A stretch of 49,146 nucleotides of DNA. Source: Saliniplasma sp046497075 (GTDB lineage Archaea > Thermoplasmatota > Thermoplasmata > Halarchaeoplasmatales > Halarchaeoplasmataceae). This document shows positions 1 through 8,297 of this stretch, piece by piece. Location of the stretch: the NCBI GenBank assembly GCA_046497075.1, contig JAWOGF010000042.1:1-49146 (forward strand), in the 5' to 3' direction. The notes under the pieces were generated by a model. It had not been told where the DNA came from, searched no databases, and worked only from the letters and a program-made list of their open reading frames with translations. The translations under genes were made by a program, and so were the position numbers. The stretch's first letter is position 1, and every line of letters starts with the position of its first letter.

Positions 1-142
1 AAGTACTGAAGAAAAAGTACTGAAGAAAAAGTACTGAAGAAAAAGTACTGAAGAAAAAGTACTGAAGAAAAAGTACTGAAGAAAAAGTACTGAAGAAAAA
101 GTACTGAAGAAAAAGTACTGAAGAAAAAGTACTGAAGAAAAA
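1..142. repeat. 14-bp tandem repeat array, about ten copies
   Basis: The unit GTACTGAAGAAAAA repeats perfectly ten times from base 3 to base 142, and the first two bases belong to a further copy, so the array probably continues beyond the window edge. The period is not a multiple of three and the plus strand meets TGA repeatedly, so it is not a coding repeat on that strand. The minus strand is open, but the translation would be low-complexity. There are no spacers, so this is not CRISPR. The perfect identity suggests recent expansion, for example by replication slippage. Confidence 0.95.
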
Positions 143-369
143 GAGATGAAACGATCTGTTCGGTATATTCTTCTAACAACCTATATAGATAGGATAGATC
201 TCTAGATTCTGATCACTTTCATCATAGCCTTCAGTTTGGTCTACATCGAAGTTCGTTGCTATGATGCCATGTTCTGCTATATTTTCCTACTATTCTGCCT
301 AATATTCACGATCCATCTGGGGATTATCAGTAGAAAGTTGATAGCGACTTTAAATACTTTGTTTTTCAC

Positions 370-1335
370 TCAACATCTACTTTTCTCTTTACAGAGCAAA
401 TTCAATAGTTGTGCCAAGGATACAATATCTTCTTTATTGTGCTCCAATATCGGAATCAATGGACCAGGATTTCGTTTTTTTAGATATATTTTGTAAAACT
501 GAGGGACCATAGCACTAGATACATCGTTTTCTCTCTCCTTGTTTAACACATGTTTTTCCAGAGTTCCCAGCCTGTGATTGGGTATATCATTATCATTTCT
601 CCACATGCCTTTTGAAAAATGCAGAACATCGAAATGAGGTTTATCTAAGTTCCCTACTAGATCGTGGTTTTTCATCCTTTCTGAAATGAATCTGCTGTCG
701 AAACTTCTACCGTTGAAACTCACGAAACAATCATATCTTTCAGAGATATCCAAGAACTCTCTTATCACTGCTTTTTCTTCCTTCAAATTTCTTGCTAGTA
801 ACTGTTTCACTTTCAGGTTCCCGTCCGAGTAAGTACCGATACCAATTAGGAATACTGGGCAATATCTCAATCCCATAGTTTCGATGTCGAAGAACAACAG
901 GTTCTCTTTTTCCGTCAACCCCATCAATTTCCGATTCAGAGGATGATTCAAGGGGTAATACTTTTCTACTCTTTGTTGAAGTCTGTACAGATCTCTAGAT
1001 TCTATCTCATCGATCATCTCATTTACATGATCACGGAATCGTTCATTATCCTTTAACCCTTGTTGATTTTGAATGCCATTATTTTTCAACTTTTTTTCTG
1101 TTTTTTTACCTATACCAGGTATCAGTTTCAGGTCTGAAAATAGTTCCCTTTCAACGGAGTTACCGTTCACGATGTCTAATTTTATATCTATTTCCTCACG
1201 AAGCTCATAGAATGTACCTTGTTTGTTCTCTTTTATATCTCCTTGAACGAGATCTTCAAGACACTCGCCTTTATGTTTTGATATGAGCTTCCATTTCAAC
1301 CGTTCTGAACGATATATGTTGCTGTCGGGTTCCAT
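370..1335 (-). CDS. RNase H-like (YprB/DEDD-type) exonuclease with helix-hairpin-helix
   Basis: A 321-residue protein with a predicted RNase H-like exonuclease fold. A helix-hairpin-helix-like segment LIPGIGKKTEKKL lies near residues 72-84. The nuclease core follows, with FDIETMG (the D-x-E pair), NGRSFDSRF (the third acidic residue) and HNKEDIVSL near the C-terminus (the fourth). This order matches the YprB RNase H-like family (PF13482 type), which is related to DnaQ-fold exonucleases. The HhH suggests binding to nucleic acid, and the natural substrate is unknown. The gene stands alone, with the tandem array about 230 bases beyond its 3' end. The family call is fairly secure; a role in repair is inference. 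Confidence 0.75.
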   Translation of the reverse strand: MEPDSNIYRSERLKWKLISKHKGECLEDLVQGDIKENKQGTFYELREEIDIKLDIVNGNSVERELFSDLKLIPGIGKKTEKKLKNNGIQNQQGLKDNERFRDHVNEMIDEIESRDLYRLQQRVEKYYPLNHPLNRKLMGLTEKENLLFFDIETMGLRYCPVFLIGIGTYSDGNLKVKQLLARNLKEEKAVIREFLDISERYDCFVSFNGRSFDSRFISERMKNHDLVGNLDKPHFDVLHFSKGMWRNDNDIPNHRLGTLEKHVLNKERENDVSSAMVPQFYKIYLKKRNPGPLIPILEHNKEDIVSLAQLLNLLCKEKSRC

Positions 1336-1506
1336 CTGTAATCAACTATTCTTCCTACTCACAAAAATAGTTATCGGATATTCTGTTGGATACCATGATC
1401 TTATGAAATGGATTGGGGTTAGGACATTTTATCAGGGTGATTGAATACTTATCAGTGATACAATGAACTGAAGTAAACCTTCGGAAACATCTTTAGCTTT
1501 TTGACC

Positions 1507-2241
1507 TTACCCATATAAAGGTGGATGTGCAGATTTTCCGTCCATATCTTTTTTCAGTTCCTCAGCTTGATTGACCAAACCCTCGAATTCACTTTCCAGC
1601 TGGTCTGCTCTGTCGATGAGTGTTTTAGTATCTATATCTAGACCTTTATATTCACATAATTTGTCTAACAATGCAGCGGAAGCCCTTGGATCCGGTATTT
1701 TTTGTGTTCCCTCAGCGAACATACCTATAGCTTTCATATCGTGTTCTATGGTTTCAAGGAGAAGAGAACTTGAGATACCGGATATAGCCCCCCGTTCTAT
1801 GATATCTATATCTAAATCTTCAACTTTTTCTTGGTGTTCCCGACTACTCAGTACCCCCCAAACTTTCACTTCATCGTTTTCTTCATTTTTTGGTATCCCA
1901 TCTAAGGTTATTATTTCATTAACACCTTTTTCTATACTCCACTCCACTATTTTTTCTGCTAATCTAGTACTCAGTTGGTTGGGTATGGCCATATCTGATT
2001 TAACGAGCATCAAGTTACCCTTAACAAAGAATCTTACCGGCCTTCTTGGAATTCCATCAAATATGACTGAAGTGGGTGGGAAATCATCACAGGTTAAAGA
2101 GGCTACTTGTACCATCTCTAGGCTGTTGATCATCTGTTCACTAGCGATACCACCTATAAGCCCCGTCCCAGGAAAACCTGCTACAAGACAATCGATCTCA
2201 GGGATATCATCATTTTCTATAATCTCATAACACGGTGTCAT
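1507..2241 (-). CDS. PAC2-family protein (proteasome assembly chaperone-like)
   Basis: This 244-residue protein carries the N-terminal hallmark VAGFPGTGLIGGIASEQMI of the PAC2 family (PF09754). Archaeal members (PbaA/PbaB) act as proteasome-assembly chaperones or proteasome activators. A glycine/serine-containing segment (RGAISGISSSLL) lies near residue 152. The C-terminal ~40 residues are charged and likely form a coiled coil (LESEFEGLVNQAEELKKDMDG). The start is supported by GGTGA seven bases before the ATG. No proteasome gene is adjacent, so the role is taken from the family. Confidence 0.8.
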   Translation of the reverse strand: MTPCYEIIENDDIPEIDCLVAGFPGTGLIGGIASEQMINSLEMVQVASLTCDDFPPTSVIFDGIPRRPVRFFVKGNLMLVKSDMAIPNQLSTRLAEKIVEWSIEKGVNEIITLDGIPKNEENDEVKVWGVLSSREHQEKVEDLDIDIIERGAISGISSSLLLETIEHDMKAIGMFAEGTQKIPDPRASAALLDKLCEYKGLDIDTKTLIDRADQLESEFEGLVNQAEELKKDMDGKSAHPPLYG

Positions 2242-2301
2242 CTCTTTTCACCTACAAATATAATTGTGTATGTTATACTTTTAACTTTTCATCCTAAAGT
2301 T

Positions 2302-2357
2302 AATTCATAATACAATTCATAATACAATTCATAATACAATTCATAATACAATTCATA
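2302..2357. repeat. 12-bp tandem repeat in a promoter region
   Basis: The unit AATTCATAATAC occurs in four perfect copies plus a partial fifth, directly upstream of the TATA-like AAATATA at 2372-2378 that should serve the membrane-protein gene starting at 2431. It also lies just upstream of the divergent PAC2 gene. Because it is periodic and very AT-rich, it could be slippage DNA or a set of spaced protein-binding sites. Confidence 0.9.
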
Positions 2358-2430
2358 TTAAACACCAAAAGAAATATAGACATCTTCATACGTTCTTTTG
2401 AACAAACTAACCGATAGGCGTGATGTAACT

Positions 2431-2853
2431 ATGCAGGAGATGACCAAAGTAGAAAGGCTAACGAATGTATTTCAAAATTATAAACGCATATGGGCAGAAG
2501 GTTTATTGATCTGTGCAATCGGTGGCGTTGCATCTTTGATCGGGCTGTTCATAGGTCTAACTTATTTGTCACTCTTTGGGGCGATCCTTTTGTTAGGGGT
2601 CCTTATAGGTGTGTTCTTTGGATTGCTTTTAGGTTCTATTCTCAGTTGGGTTGTTTCAGTGATAGTATGCCTATTTTTGAGTGTTTATTTAGCCTACTTC
2701 TTGATGGGAGCACCTGAAGCTGTATTTGCCTCTTATTTCACTCCTATAGTGGGTGGCTTAGCTAGCTGGTATTCTTCAAGGAAAAAAGTATTTTTAGATG
2801 AACAGATAGAGGCAGAATATTACAAGGATTCCTGGTTCTCCCTCAACAAATAG
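2431..2853 (+). CDS. Small multi-pass membrane protein
   Basis: About 140 residues. After a short charged N-terminus come three or four hydrophobic segments rich in glycine (GLLICAIGGVASLIGLFIG, then LLGVLIGVFFGLLLG, then VSVIVCLFLSVYLAYFLMG). A charged C-terminal tail (SSRKKVFLDEQIEAEYYKDS) is likely cytoplasmic. I chose the ATG at 2431 over the in-frame TTG at 2398 because GGCGTGATG lies just upstream and the TATA-like box at 2372 would start transcription near 2400. No family is recognised. It is followed 37 bases later by the FtsZ-like gene, perhaps in one transcript. Confidence 0.7.
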   Translation: MQEMTKVERLTNVFQNYKRIWAEGLLICAIGGVASLIGLFIGLTYLSLFGAILLLGVLIGVFFGLLLGSILSWVVSVIVCLFLSVYLAYFLMGAPEAVFASYFTPIVGGLASWYSSRKKVFLDEQIEAEYYKDSWFSLNK

Positions 2854-2890
2854 ATTTTTATCTTATCAGTCAATAAGGGGAATGTGTAAG

Positions 2891-3808
2891 ATGGGAAAGA
2901 CTTTAAGATTCGGCGCAGAGGATAACAAGAAACGACCAGAAACAAAGATATTTGGTATAGGCGGAGCGGGCAGGAATATTTTGTCCACTCTTATTAAAGA
3001 TAAATCAGTCACTAACATGTCCTTCTTTGAGATTGGGGAAAATAGACGTTTCAGTGAAGGTTCTTACATCGATATCAATAAACGTGAGATAAGGGAATAT
3101 TATGATTCTATATTTTCTGTTGGGAAAACAACTCCGAATCATTCAGTAGAAAAGATCAAAAGATTTATTGAAAATGGCGAATTATTTTATGTCCTATCAG
3201 GACTGGGTGGTGAGACTGGGAGTTGGACGACACCGATTTGCTCTAAAATGGCAGTAAAACAAGGATTTACAATGTCTTTTGTAGCCATACCCTTTAGGAG
3301 TGAAGGTAAAAGCAGGTCAACCCTTGCTGAAGAATCTAAAAAGAATCTTAGTAAAAACTGTGATGTATTAGGAGTCTTTGAAAACAGTCGATTGTTGGAG
3401 ATGAATCCGCATCTTCCTATGACTAAGGCATTCGAAGTTATGAATACGATCATCATGCTTCCTGTTAAAGATTTCAATGCTGTCATGACCAAAGGGGATA
3501 TGCCTCATTTAAGAAAATTTTGCAGTGATGTAGATGGATTCAGGATAGGTGCGGGATATGGCAAAGGCCGTAAAAGAGGTAGAAGAGCATCCGAGGAGGC
3601 TTATAGGTCCCCATGGCTGGAAAGCCCGGAACGATACGATACGGTTCTCACAGTGGTGACCAGTGGTAAAGGAACCGCTGAACTCGAAGCAGAAGATGCT
3701 CTTGACGTGATCCGTGAAAAATCACCTAAAGCCGATATTATGTGGGGTTTGAGAAAAGATCCGAGCATCGGTGAAAGGACTCGAGTCACATTATTAGCCG
3801 GCATATAA
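2891..3808 (+). CDS. Divergent FtsZ/tubulin-superfamily protein lacking GTPase motifs
   Basis: About 305 residues that follow the FtsZ plan with altered key motifs. IFGIGGAGRNIL replaces the GVGGGGNNS nucleotide loop. GLGGETGSWTTP (around residues 104-115) replaces the tubulin signature GMGGGTGTGAAP seen in the genuine FtsZ at 38864-39850. ENSRLLEMNPHLPMTKAF aligns with its ENDKLLEVVPDLPMDQAF. The catalytic T7 motif NLDYND is not present; the corresponding stretch reads FNAVMTKGDM. This is therefore a paralogue likely to be impaired in polymer-linked GTP hydrolysis. The ATG at 2891 is preferred over the one at 2882 because GGGG lies ten bases before it. Possible roles are an FtsZ-binding or scaffold protein. 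Confidence 0.75.
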   Translation: MGKTLRFGAEDNKKRPETKIFGIGGAGRNILSTLIKDKSVTNMSFFEIGENRRFSEGSYIDINKREIREYYDSIFSVGKTTPNHSVEKIKRFIENGELFYVLSGLGGETGSWTTPICSKMAVKQGFTMSFVAIPFRSEGKSRSTLAEESKKNLSKNCDVLGVFENSRLLEMNPHLPMTKAFEVMNTIIMLPVKDFNAVMTKGDMPHLRKFCSDVDGFRIGAGYGKGRKRGRRASEEAYRSPWLESPERYDTVLTVVTSGKGTAELEAEDALDVIREKSPKADIMWGLRKDPSIGERTRVTLLAGI

Positions 3809-3870
3809 AAACATAACAAATATAGAGGATATAAAAATATAAAAAATGTTTAGAAGGGTTTTTGGGTGTT

Positions 3871-4890
3871 TTACTCTTTTTTTCTGAAGTAATAGTAAGC
3901 AACAGGAACAGCACCTGCGATCAGCAGTAGGGGTACCCCTACGAACGGTATGGAATCCTCAGCGGATATCTCGATCCACTGTGTACTGAAGTGTTCGATA
4001 TGGAAGACGTATACGGCCCCTCCGCCAGCACTAGTATTAGAGTTTTCTAGCCCTTCATAGTTGACTGCATCACTAGTATCTATCTCTAAATCACCTTCAG
4101 CATCGGCTAGATGTTCATCAGCGAACTCTTTGTTCATCATTACTACAACATTGTTTGTTGAGTTTGAGTCAGTCGCCTCGATGTGTAGAGTCTCATCCTC
4201 AAAACTCACACTTACCTCGTCTACCCCTACTGGGTCACCAGCGTTGATAACCAAGGCGGCCCAAGGTTCATATCCTTCGACTTCTAAGAATGTTGCAGCG
4301 CCGTTAGCAGCGGCATTTTCTGCTTTATTCCTAAAGGCTTCACCACCTTCAACCGGTGGGTCGATTTCAACTAATTGACTTGATATCTCGATCCACTGTG
4401 TACTGAAGTGTTCGATATGGAAGACGTATACGGCCCCTCCGCCAGCACTAGTATTAGAGTTTTCTAGCCCTTCATAGTTGACTGCATCACTAGTATTTAC
4501 CTCTAAATTGCCTTCAGCATCGGCTAGATGTTCATCAGCGAATTCTTTGTTTATAAGTATTGATACATTATTCGTCGAGTTACTATCCTGGGCTTCAATC
4601 CTCAAAGTTTCATCATCAAAACTCACACTTACCTCGTCTACCCCTGCTGGATCACCAGCGTTGATAACCAAAGCGGCCCAAGGATCATATCCTTCGACTT
4701 CTAAGAATGTTGCAGCACCGTTAGCAGAAGCATTTTCGACTCTGTTTCTGAAAATCTCCCCTCCTTCAACTGGTGGATCAATATCAATAGGCGCCTCCCC
4801 TGTTATCGATGTAGTTGCTATAGATATTGGGATTAAAGCTAATAGTAGTACACTCACTATCACTCCTACTCTCTGATAGATCCGTTTCAT
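3871..4890 (-). CDS. Secreted, membrane-anchored surface protein with duplicated domain
   Basis: About 339 residues starting MKRIYQRVGVIV, with GTGAT before the ATG; the longer form starting 30 bases upstream is less likely. An N-terminal signal peptide (VSVLLLALIPISIATTS) is followed by two near-identical modules of 139 residues, each beginning IDPPVEGGE and ending HFSTQWIEIS. A C-terminal segment, IPFVGVPLLLIAGAVPVAYYYFRKKE in outline, is a hydrophobic span with a basic tail, like archaeal surface-sorting or tail-anchor signals. Asn-rich sequons (NSTNN, NTS) suggest N-glycosylation. Convergent with the FtsZ-like gene. Its function is unknown. Confidence 0.75.
   Translation of the reverse strand: MKRIYQRVGVIVSVLLLALIPISIATTSITGEAPIDIDPPVEGGEIFRNRVENASANGAATFLEVEGYDPWAALVINAGDPAGVDEVSVSFDDETLRIEAQDSNSTNNVSILINKEFADEHLADAEGNLEVNTSDAVNYEGLENSNTSAGGGAVYVFHIEHFSTQWIEISSQLVEIDPPVEGGEAFRNKAENAAANGAATFLEVEGYEPWAALVINAGDPVGVDEVSVSFEDETLHIEATDSNSTNNVVVMMNKEFADEHLADAEGDLEIDTSDAVNYEGLENSNTSAGGGAVYVFHIEHFSTQWIEISAEDSIPFVGVPLLLIAGAVPVAYYYFRKKE
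3965..4782 (-). repeat. Intragenic tandem duplication, 417-bp unit
   Basis: The first module is encoded at 4366-4782 and the second at about 3965-4365, exactly 417 bases (139 codons) apart. Long stretches, for example those containing GATATCTCGATCCACTGTG at 3965 and 4382, are identical at the nucleotide level including third codon positions. This implies recent duplication or ongoing gene conversion. Other stretches, around NSTNNVSILINKEF versus NSTNNVVVMMNKEF, have diverged. Confidence 0.9.
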
Positions 4891-5006
4891 ATATATCACT
4901 ACACTTAACTTGGTGTCCATTTTAAAAAAGGATTTTGGTACAACACTAGAACAATAGAAAGGATAAGATGAAATAAGAGGTTTTTAAAAAAAGTTTTTAA
5001 AAGAAG

Positions 5007-5297
5007 TTAACCGAAAACTGTACCCATCCCTTGGGCTGCAGCTTCGTCTTCCTTTTCTATAGCTGCTTTTACATCTTCGGCATTCTCTGCCTTTGGAACA
5101 TCCTCATATTCGAAAAGTTCTTCTGCTCTGTTTATAGCCTCTTCACTTCCCTCGACCAAAAAATAGTTTACATCTTCTTTCATACCCAAACTCTTACCAT
5201 CTCTGATGCTTGTAGTTTGTTTACTAACCAATTCATCTGATAAAACGTCCTGGATCAGGTCGAATTTCTCGGATTCCACTTCAAATACTGCGTACAT
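5007..5297 (-). CDS. Small acidic protein of unknown function
   Basis: A 96-residue soluble protein beginning MYAVFEVESEKFDLIQDVL, followed by a mixed alpha/beta pattern with FLVEGSEEAINRAEELF near the middle and an acidic, alanine-rich tail. The layout is reminiscent of a small ferredoxin-like fold (strand-helix-strand-strand-helix), but no family is recognised. The ATG is preceded by GGGATGATAAC, a good ribosome binding site. It appears monocistronic, between the surface protein and the winged-helix ATPase gene. Confidence 0.6.
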   Translation of the reverse strand: MYAVFEVESEKFDLIQDVLSDELVSKQTTSIRDGKSLGMKEDVNYFLVEGSEEAINRAEELFEYEDVPKAENAEDVKAAIEKEDEAAAQGMGTVFG

Positions 5298-5378
5298 GTT
5301 ATCATCCCTGTCAATCCTTCATATAATAAAAATATTACTGTTCACAACCTTATTTAGAATAACGGAAAATTAGTTTCT

Positions 5379-6536
5379 TTATTCCCTAACCTTTGTTTTC
5401 AGGAACATCAACAACGAGATCTGTTCTTTACTCAAAGGACTTACTTTATGAAGTTCTCTTATATCCCCCTCTTTCAGCAATTTTAAGAGGAGTGGTGAGC
5501 CTTTGGTCATGAGCATTATTCTTTCTATAGCTCCTTTTTCTAGTCTAGTGCATAACAGATCTTGAGCCTCCTCTTCATCAAAGGCTGGTATTTCTATCTC
5601 TTTTACCTTATCATTTTCAACGTCTTCGATCTTATAAAATCTCTCGTAGACTGGTATACCTGTTCTAGATGTAATAAGAAATTTACTATTTACACCTTTA
5701 TCACTCATTTCTATACAATTGCTTAGGAAGTCTACAACGTCGTCATCCACATCATAATAATCGTCAAATATCACTAGGACATTTTTTTCACACAATTCCA
5801 CTAAAAGGTTTGAATATACCTCATCCGTTTCCTCTAACGTTTTTAAAAAAGATAATATCCTATCTTTGATATCTTCTAGAGATTTGTTTTCAGCTCTTAT
5901 CCATAAAACATGTCTGTCGATGTCTTCGATAAAAGCATGAGCTAGAGTAGAACAGCCGTATCCTCTTCTACCCAGTAATACCGCTCCTGGTACTTCGCTG
6001 TTAAACCAATCCTGTAATTCTTTCAATTCCGCCTCCCTGTCTATCAATCTATCATAACTAGGGGCCTCTTCTATCATATACAAGTATTCCTTGTTTTCCT
6101 CTAAATCTAAGGGGATATCATTTTTTTCTAATGAATCTATCACATCTAGGAGTGTCAATTTGCCACGGTATCTATCTAATGCGTGTTCTACATTCATCGA
6201 GATTTCTTTTCCATTATCTAAGACTGATATCTCAATATTTTTGATATCCTCGTAGAGTTCTTTGGCCCTTTCAAACCCTCTAGATGTCAACCTGTATCCT
6301 TTCAACTTTCTTTCATGCCCTTCTACATCCGCTAAACCCTCTATTAAAAGATCCCTTTCTCTTAACCGTTTCAGTATCCGAGATGTATGAGTTCTAGACA
6401 TGCCCACATTATTAGAGATCCCCTTCTGGGTAATATCTTCAGGTACCTGATTTCTCATATCTATATCAGAATAGTCTTTAAGGAAGAGTAGTACTTTATT
6501 TTTGTAGTTCAAATGCATCTCTGACATCATTTTCAT
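5379..6536 (-). CDS. Winged-helix STAND-type NTPase with degenerate Walker A
   Basis: A 385-residue protein. Residues about 10-95 form a MarR-like winged helix (recognition region MSRTHTSRILKRLRERDLL), linked to a NACHT/STAND-like NTPase core. The Walker A position reads GRRGYGCST (about 189-197), where cysteine replaces the invariant lysine; the codon is TGT. Walker B is well kept (NVLVIFDDYYDVDDD), and a sensor-like FLITSRTGIP follows. The C-terminus (SPLSKEQISLLMFL) may be the start of an effector region and there are no TPRs. Archaeal proteins of this layout are predicted transcription regulators. Loss of the lysine suggests altered or absent ATP hydrolysis. The exact first ATG among several is uncertain. 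Confidence 0.7.
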   Translation of the reverse strand: MKMMSEMHLNYKNKVLLFLKDYSDIDMRNQVPEDITQKGISNNVGMSRTHTSRILKRLRERDLLIEGLADVEGHERKLKGYRLTSRGFERAKELYEDIKNIEISVLDNGKEISMNVEHALDRYRGKLTLLDVIDSLEKNDIPLDLEENKEYLYMIEEAPSYDRLIDREAELKELQDWFNSEVPGAVLLGRRGYGCSTLAHAFIEDIDRHVLWIRAENKSLEDIKDRILSFLKTLEETDEVYSNLLVELCEKNVLVIFDDYYDVDDDVVDFLSNCIEMSDKGVNSKFLITSRTGIPVYERFYKIEDVENDKVKEIEIPAFDEEEAQDLLCTRLEKGAIERIMLMTKGSPLLLKLLKEGDIRELHKVSPLSKEQISLLMFLKTKVRE

Positions 6537-6580
6537 TCCATAATAGATGTTTTTGTACTTTAATTTTTACATCTGAAAAA

Positions 6581-7201
6581 TCATCTTTGCTTACCGTCGA
6601 AAGTAAAACTACAGAATTCCTTTATATATGTAATTTTATCTTCTAGATATTGGTCAAGATACTCATCTCTATTTTCCATATATTCTTCTTTCAGTAGATC
6701 AAAGAAAAGCCAATTTAACCTTTTGCCGAAGAGGTAACCGCTTTTTCTCGCTACACCACTTTTCTTAAAACCAAATCTAGTTAGGACTTTATGTGCTCTT
6801 TTATTTATGGAACTGCTCCAAGCACTTACTCTATCATAATTTTGATGGAAAAACAACATCTCGCATAATCCCAACGTGATATTCGTCCCTAATCCCGTGT
6901 TCCAGAATTTCTCGTCACCTATATAAGTACCTATATCAGCGTTTTTAACTTTATGGGAACGGTCTTTTATGGTTGCTATGCCGATGCCCTTATCATCTTC
7001 TATCAGTTCAACGATCAGTGATCGTTTATCTTCGTTCTCCAAGTCCTCTTCATATTCTTTTTCCAACTCGTCTCGGTTTTTAAACACAAGAGGTCTACCT
7101 CTAGAGTAAAGGGTTACTCTATGTTTGCTCTCCCAATTTTCCAATAATGGAATATCTTCTCTATCAAAAGGACGAAATCTGATCTTACCTATTTCGAACA
7201 T
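6581..7201 (-). CDS. GNAT N-acetyltransferase (RimJ/RimL type)
   Basis: A 206-residue protein of the Acetyltransf_3 kind. It opens with FEIGKIRFRPFDREDIPLLENW, the usual first strand and helix. The acetyl-CoA region is around FWNTGLGTNITLGLCEMLFF, and the closing motif is INKRAHKVLTRFGFKKSGVARKSGY, where the neighbour Asn is typical of RimJ/L. The C-terminal 40 residues are an extra helical, acidic tail. GGGGTG lies before the ATG. The substrate cannot be read from the sequence; family members modify protein N-termini, aminoglycosides or small amines. Confidence 0.75.
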   Translation of the reverse strand: MFEIGKIRFRPFDREDIPLLENWESKHRVTLYSRGRPLVFKNRDELEKEYEEDLENEDKRSLIVELIEDDKGIGIATIKDRSHKVKNADIGTYIGDEKFWNTGLGTNITLGLCEMLFFHQNYDRVSAWSSSINKRAHKVLTRFGFKKSGVARKSGYLFGKRLNWLFFDLLKEEYMENRDEYLDQYLEDKITYIKEFCSFTFDGKQR

Positions 7202-7232
7202 CTATTTCTCACACCCCTTCTAAGTTCAAATT

Positions 7233-7535
7233 TCAATATTCTCTCCATGTATGATTGCATTCAGTACATCTGTATATTCTCGTTTCTGGTTCGTCAGCTG
7301 CCCTGGTCTGCTCTAACCTCCAGTATGCCTTATTATTATCGCACTCTGGGCATCGAACTTTGGTAGTGGGTAAAGTATCCATCTCTTCCTCTATGATGAT
7401 AGTATCTTTGCCTTCTTGTTCGGAAGTTATCGAGGTATGATCCTCTTCCTCAACTTTTCTCGTGTATCCACATTTTCTACAAATCCATTCTCCCTGGTTG
7501 GGCTTCATTAATGAATTACAGTTTGGACAGAACAT
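7233..7535 (-). CDS. tfs: Transcription factor S (TFS, transcript cleavage factor)
   Basis: About 100 residues with two zinc ribbons: CPNCNSLM..WICRKCGYTR at the N-terminus and CPECDNNKAYWRLEQTR..CTECNHTWREY at the C-terminus. The loop TRAADEPETRIY carries the Asp-Glu pair that in TFS/TFIIS reaches the RNA polymerase active site and stimulates cleavage of backtracked RNA. The linker is longer and more acidic than usual. I prefer the ATG at 7535 over the TTG twelve bases upstream, because a TATA-like TTTATATCC at about 7572-7580 would give a very short leader. Confidence 0.9.
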   Translation of the reverse strand: MFCPNCNSLMKPNQGEWICRKCGYTRKVEEEDHTSITSEQEGKDTIIIEEEMDTLPTTKVRCPECDNNKAYWRLEQTRAADEPETRIYRCTECNHTWREY

Positions 7536-7711
7536 CTTATTCAGCAAATTACTAACAGTGGTTGGATATAAAGTTTACGTGAAAAAGATTCTCTTAGACT
7601 AAGGGGGTTACCGTTTTGTATCATGTATGCATAACGAAGCAAACTACCCCAATATCCTTAATATTCTTGAAAATAGGGGCAGTTTCCTCGTCCATCGGTG
7701 TCCTTTTTCTC

Positions 7712-8197
7712 CTACTCTAGTAATTCTTTGGCTTTTTCCCTATCGATATCCAGCGCTTCAAGCATATAGTTTAATGACTTTCTTAAAATTATATCTTCAC
7801 CAGCCTGTTGGACAAACTTTTCCATCATGACTGGTGCTTTGAAACGGTATCCGACGGCTAACTCTGACAGGTAATGAGCTTTATTCTCGGGATCTAATTC
7901 TGCAGCTTCCCGGTAATGTTCTTCTCCCTTCTCGAATTTACCAGAGTCAATACAGAAAGAGGCTACTGCTTGATGATAAAATGGATTTTCCTCGAGCTCG
8001 ATAGCCTTTTCATAATCCTTTATTATCTCTTCAGAATCGATCTCCGGAATTCCTAGTGCTGCTTCTGCTTTACCAAAATAAGCTCTTGCATCCTCATCCA
8101 GCTCTAAGGCTCTCTTAAACTTCTCGTGAGCTCCCTCGTAGTCGAATACGTTCAATAATTTTTCTCCCTGTTCGATTAATTCCTGTGCTTCAGACAT
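7712..8197 (-). CDS. Tetratricopeptide-repeat protein
   Basis: A 161-residue, wholly helical acidic protein of about four TPR motifs. Characteristic segments are NVFDYEGAHEKFKRALELD, ARAYFGKAEAALG, YEKAIELEENPFYHQAVASF and FEKGEEHYREAAELDPENK. There is no enzyme domain, signal or membrane span, so it is probably a cytoplasmic protein-interaction scaffold. It stands alone. The partner is unknown. Confidence 0.75.
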   Translation of the reverse strand: MSEAQELIEQGEKLLNVFDYEGAHEKFKRALELDEDARAYFGKAEAALGIPEIDSEEIIKDYEKAIELEENPFYHQAVASFCIDSGKFEKGEEHYREAAELDPENKAHYLSELAVGYRFKAPVMMEKFVQQAGEDIILRKSLNYMLEALDIDREKAKELLE

Positions 8198-8297
8198 GCT
8201 ATCTGAGAAGTAAAAGAAAAGGGCTCCAAATAAATCTTTCTAAAAAAGGTTTATAAATGGTAAATAAAGTTGTAATCCCTTTAACCCCTTCGATTTA

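Noticed and set aside
1..142. Tandem array as CRISPR
   Set aside because: No spacers between the 14-base units and no cas genes nearby.
1571..2230. Long ORF antisense to the PAC2 gene
   Set aside because: Serine/isoleucine-rich translation typical of a shadow of an AT-rich gene; the opposite strand has the PAC2 motifs.
4478..4876. ORF antisense to the surface protein
   Set aside because: Mirrors the repeat structure of the real gene, with no start context.
7627..7830. 67-codon plus-strand ORF near the TPR gene
   Set aside because: Overlaps the end of the TPR gene and lacks any promoter or binding site.
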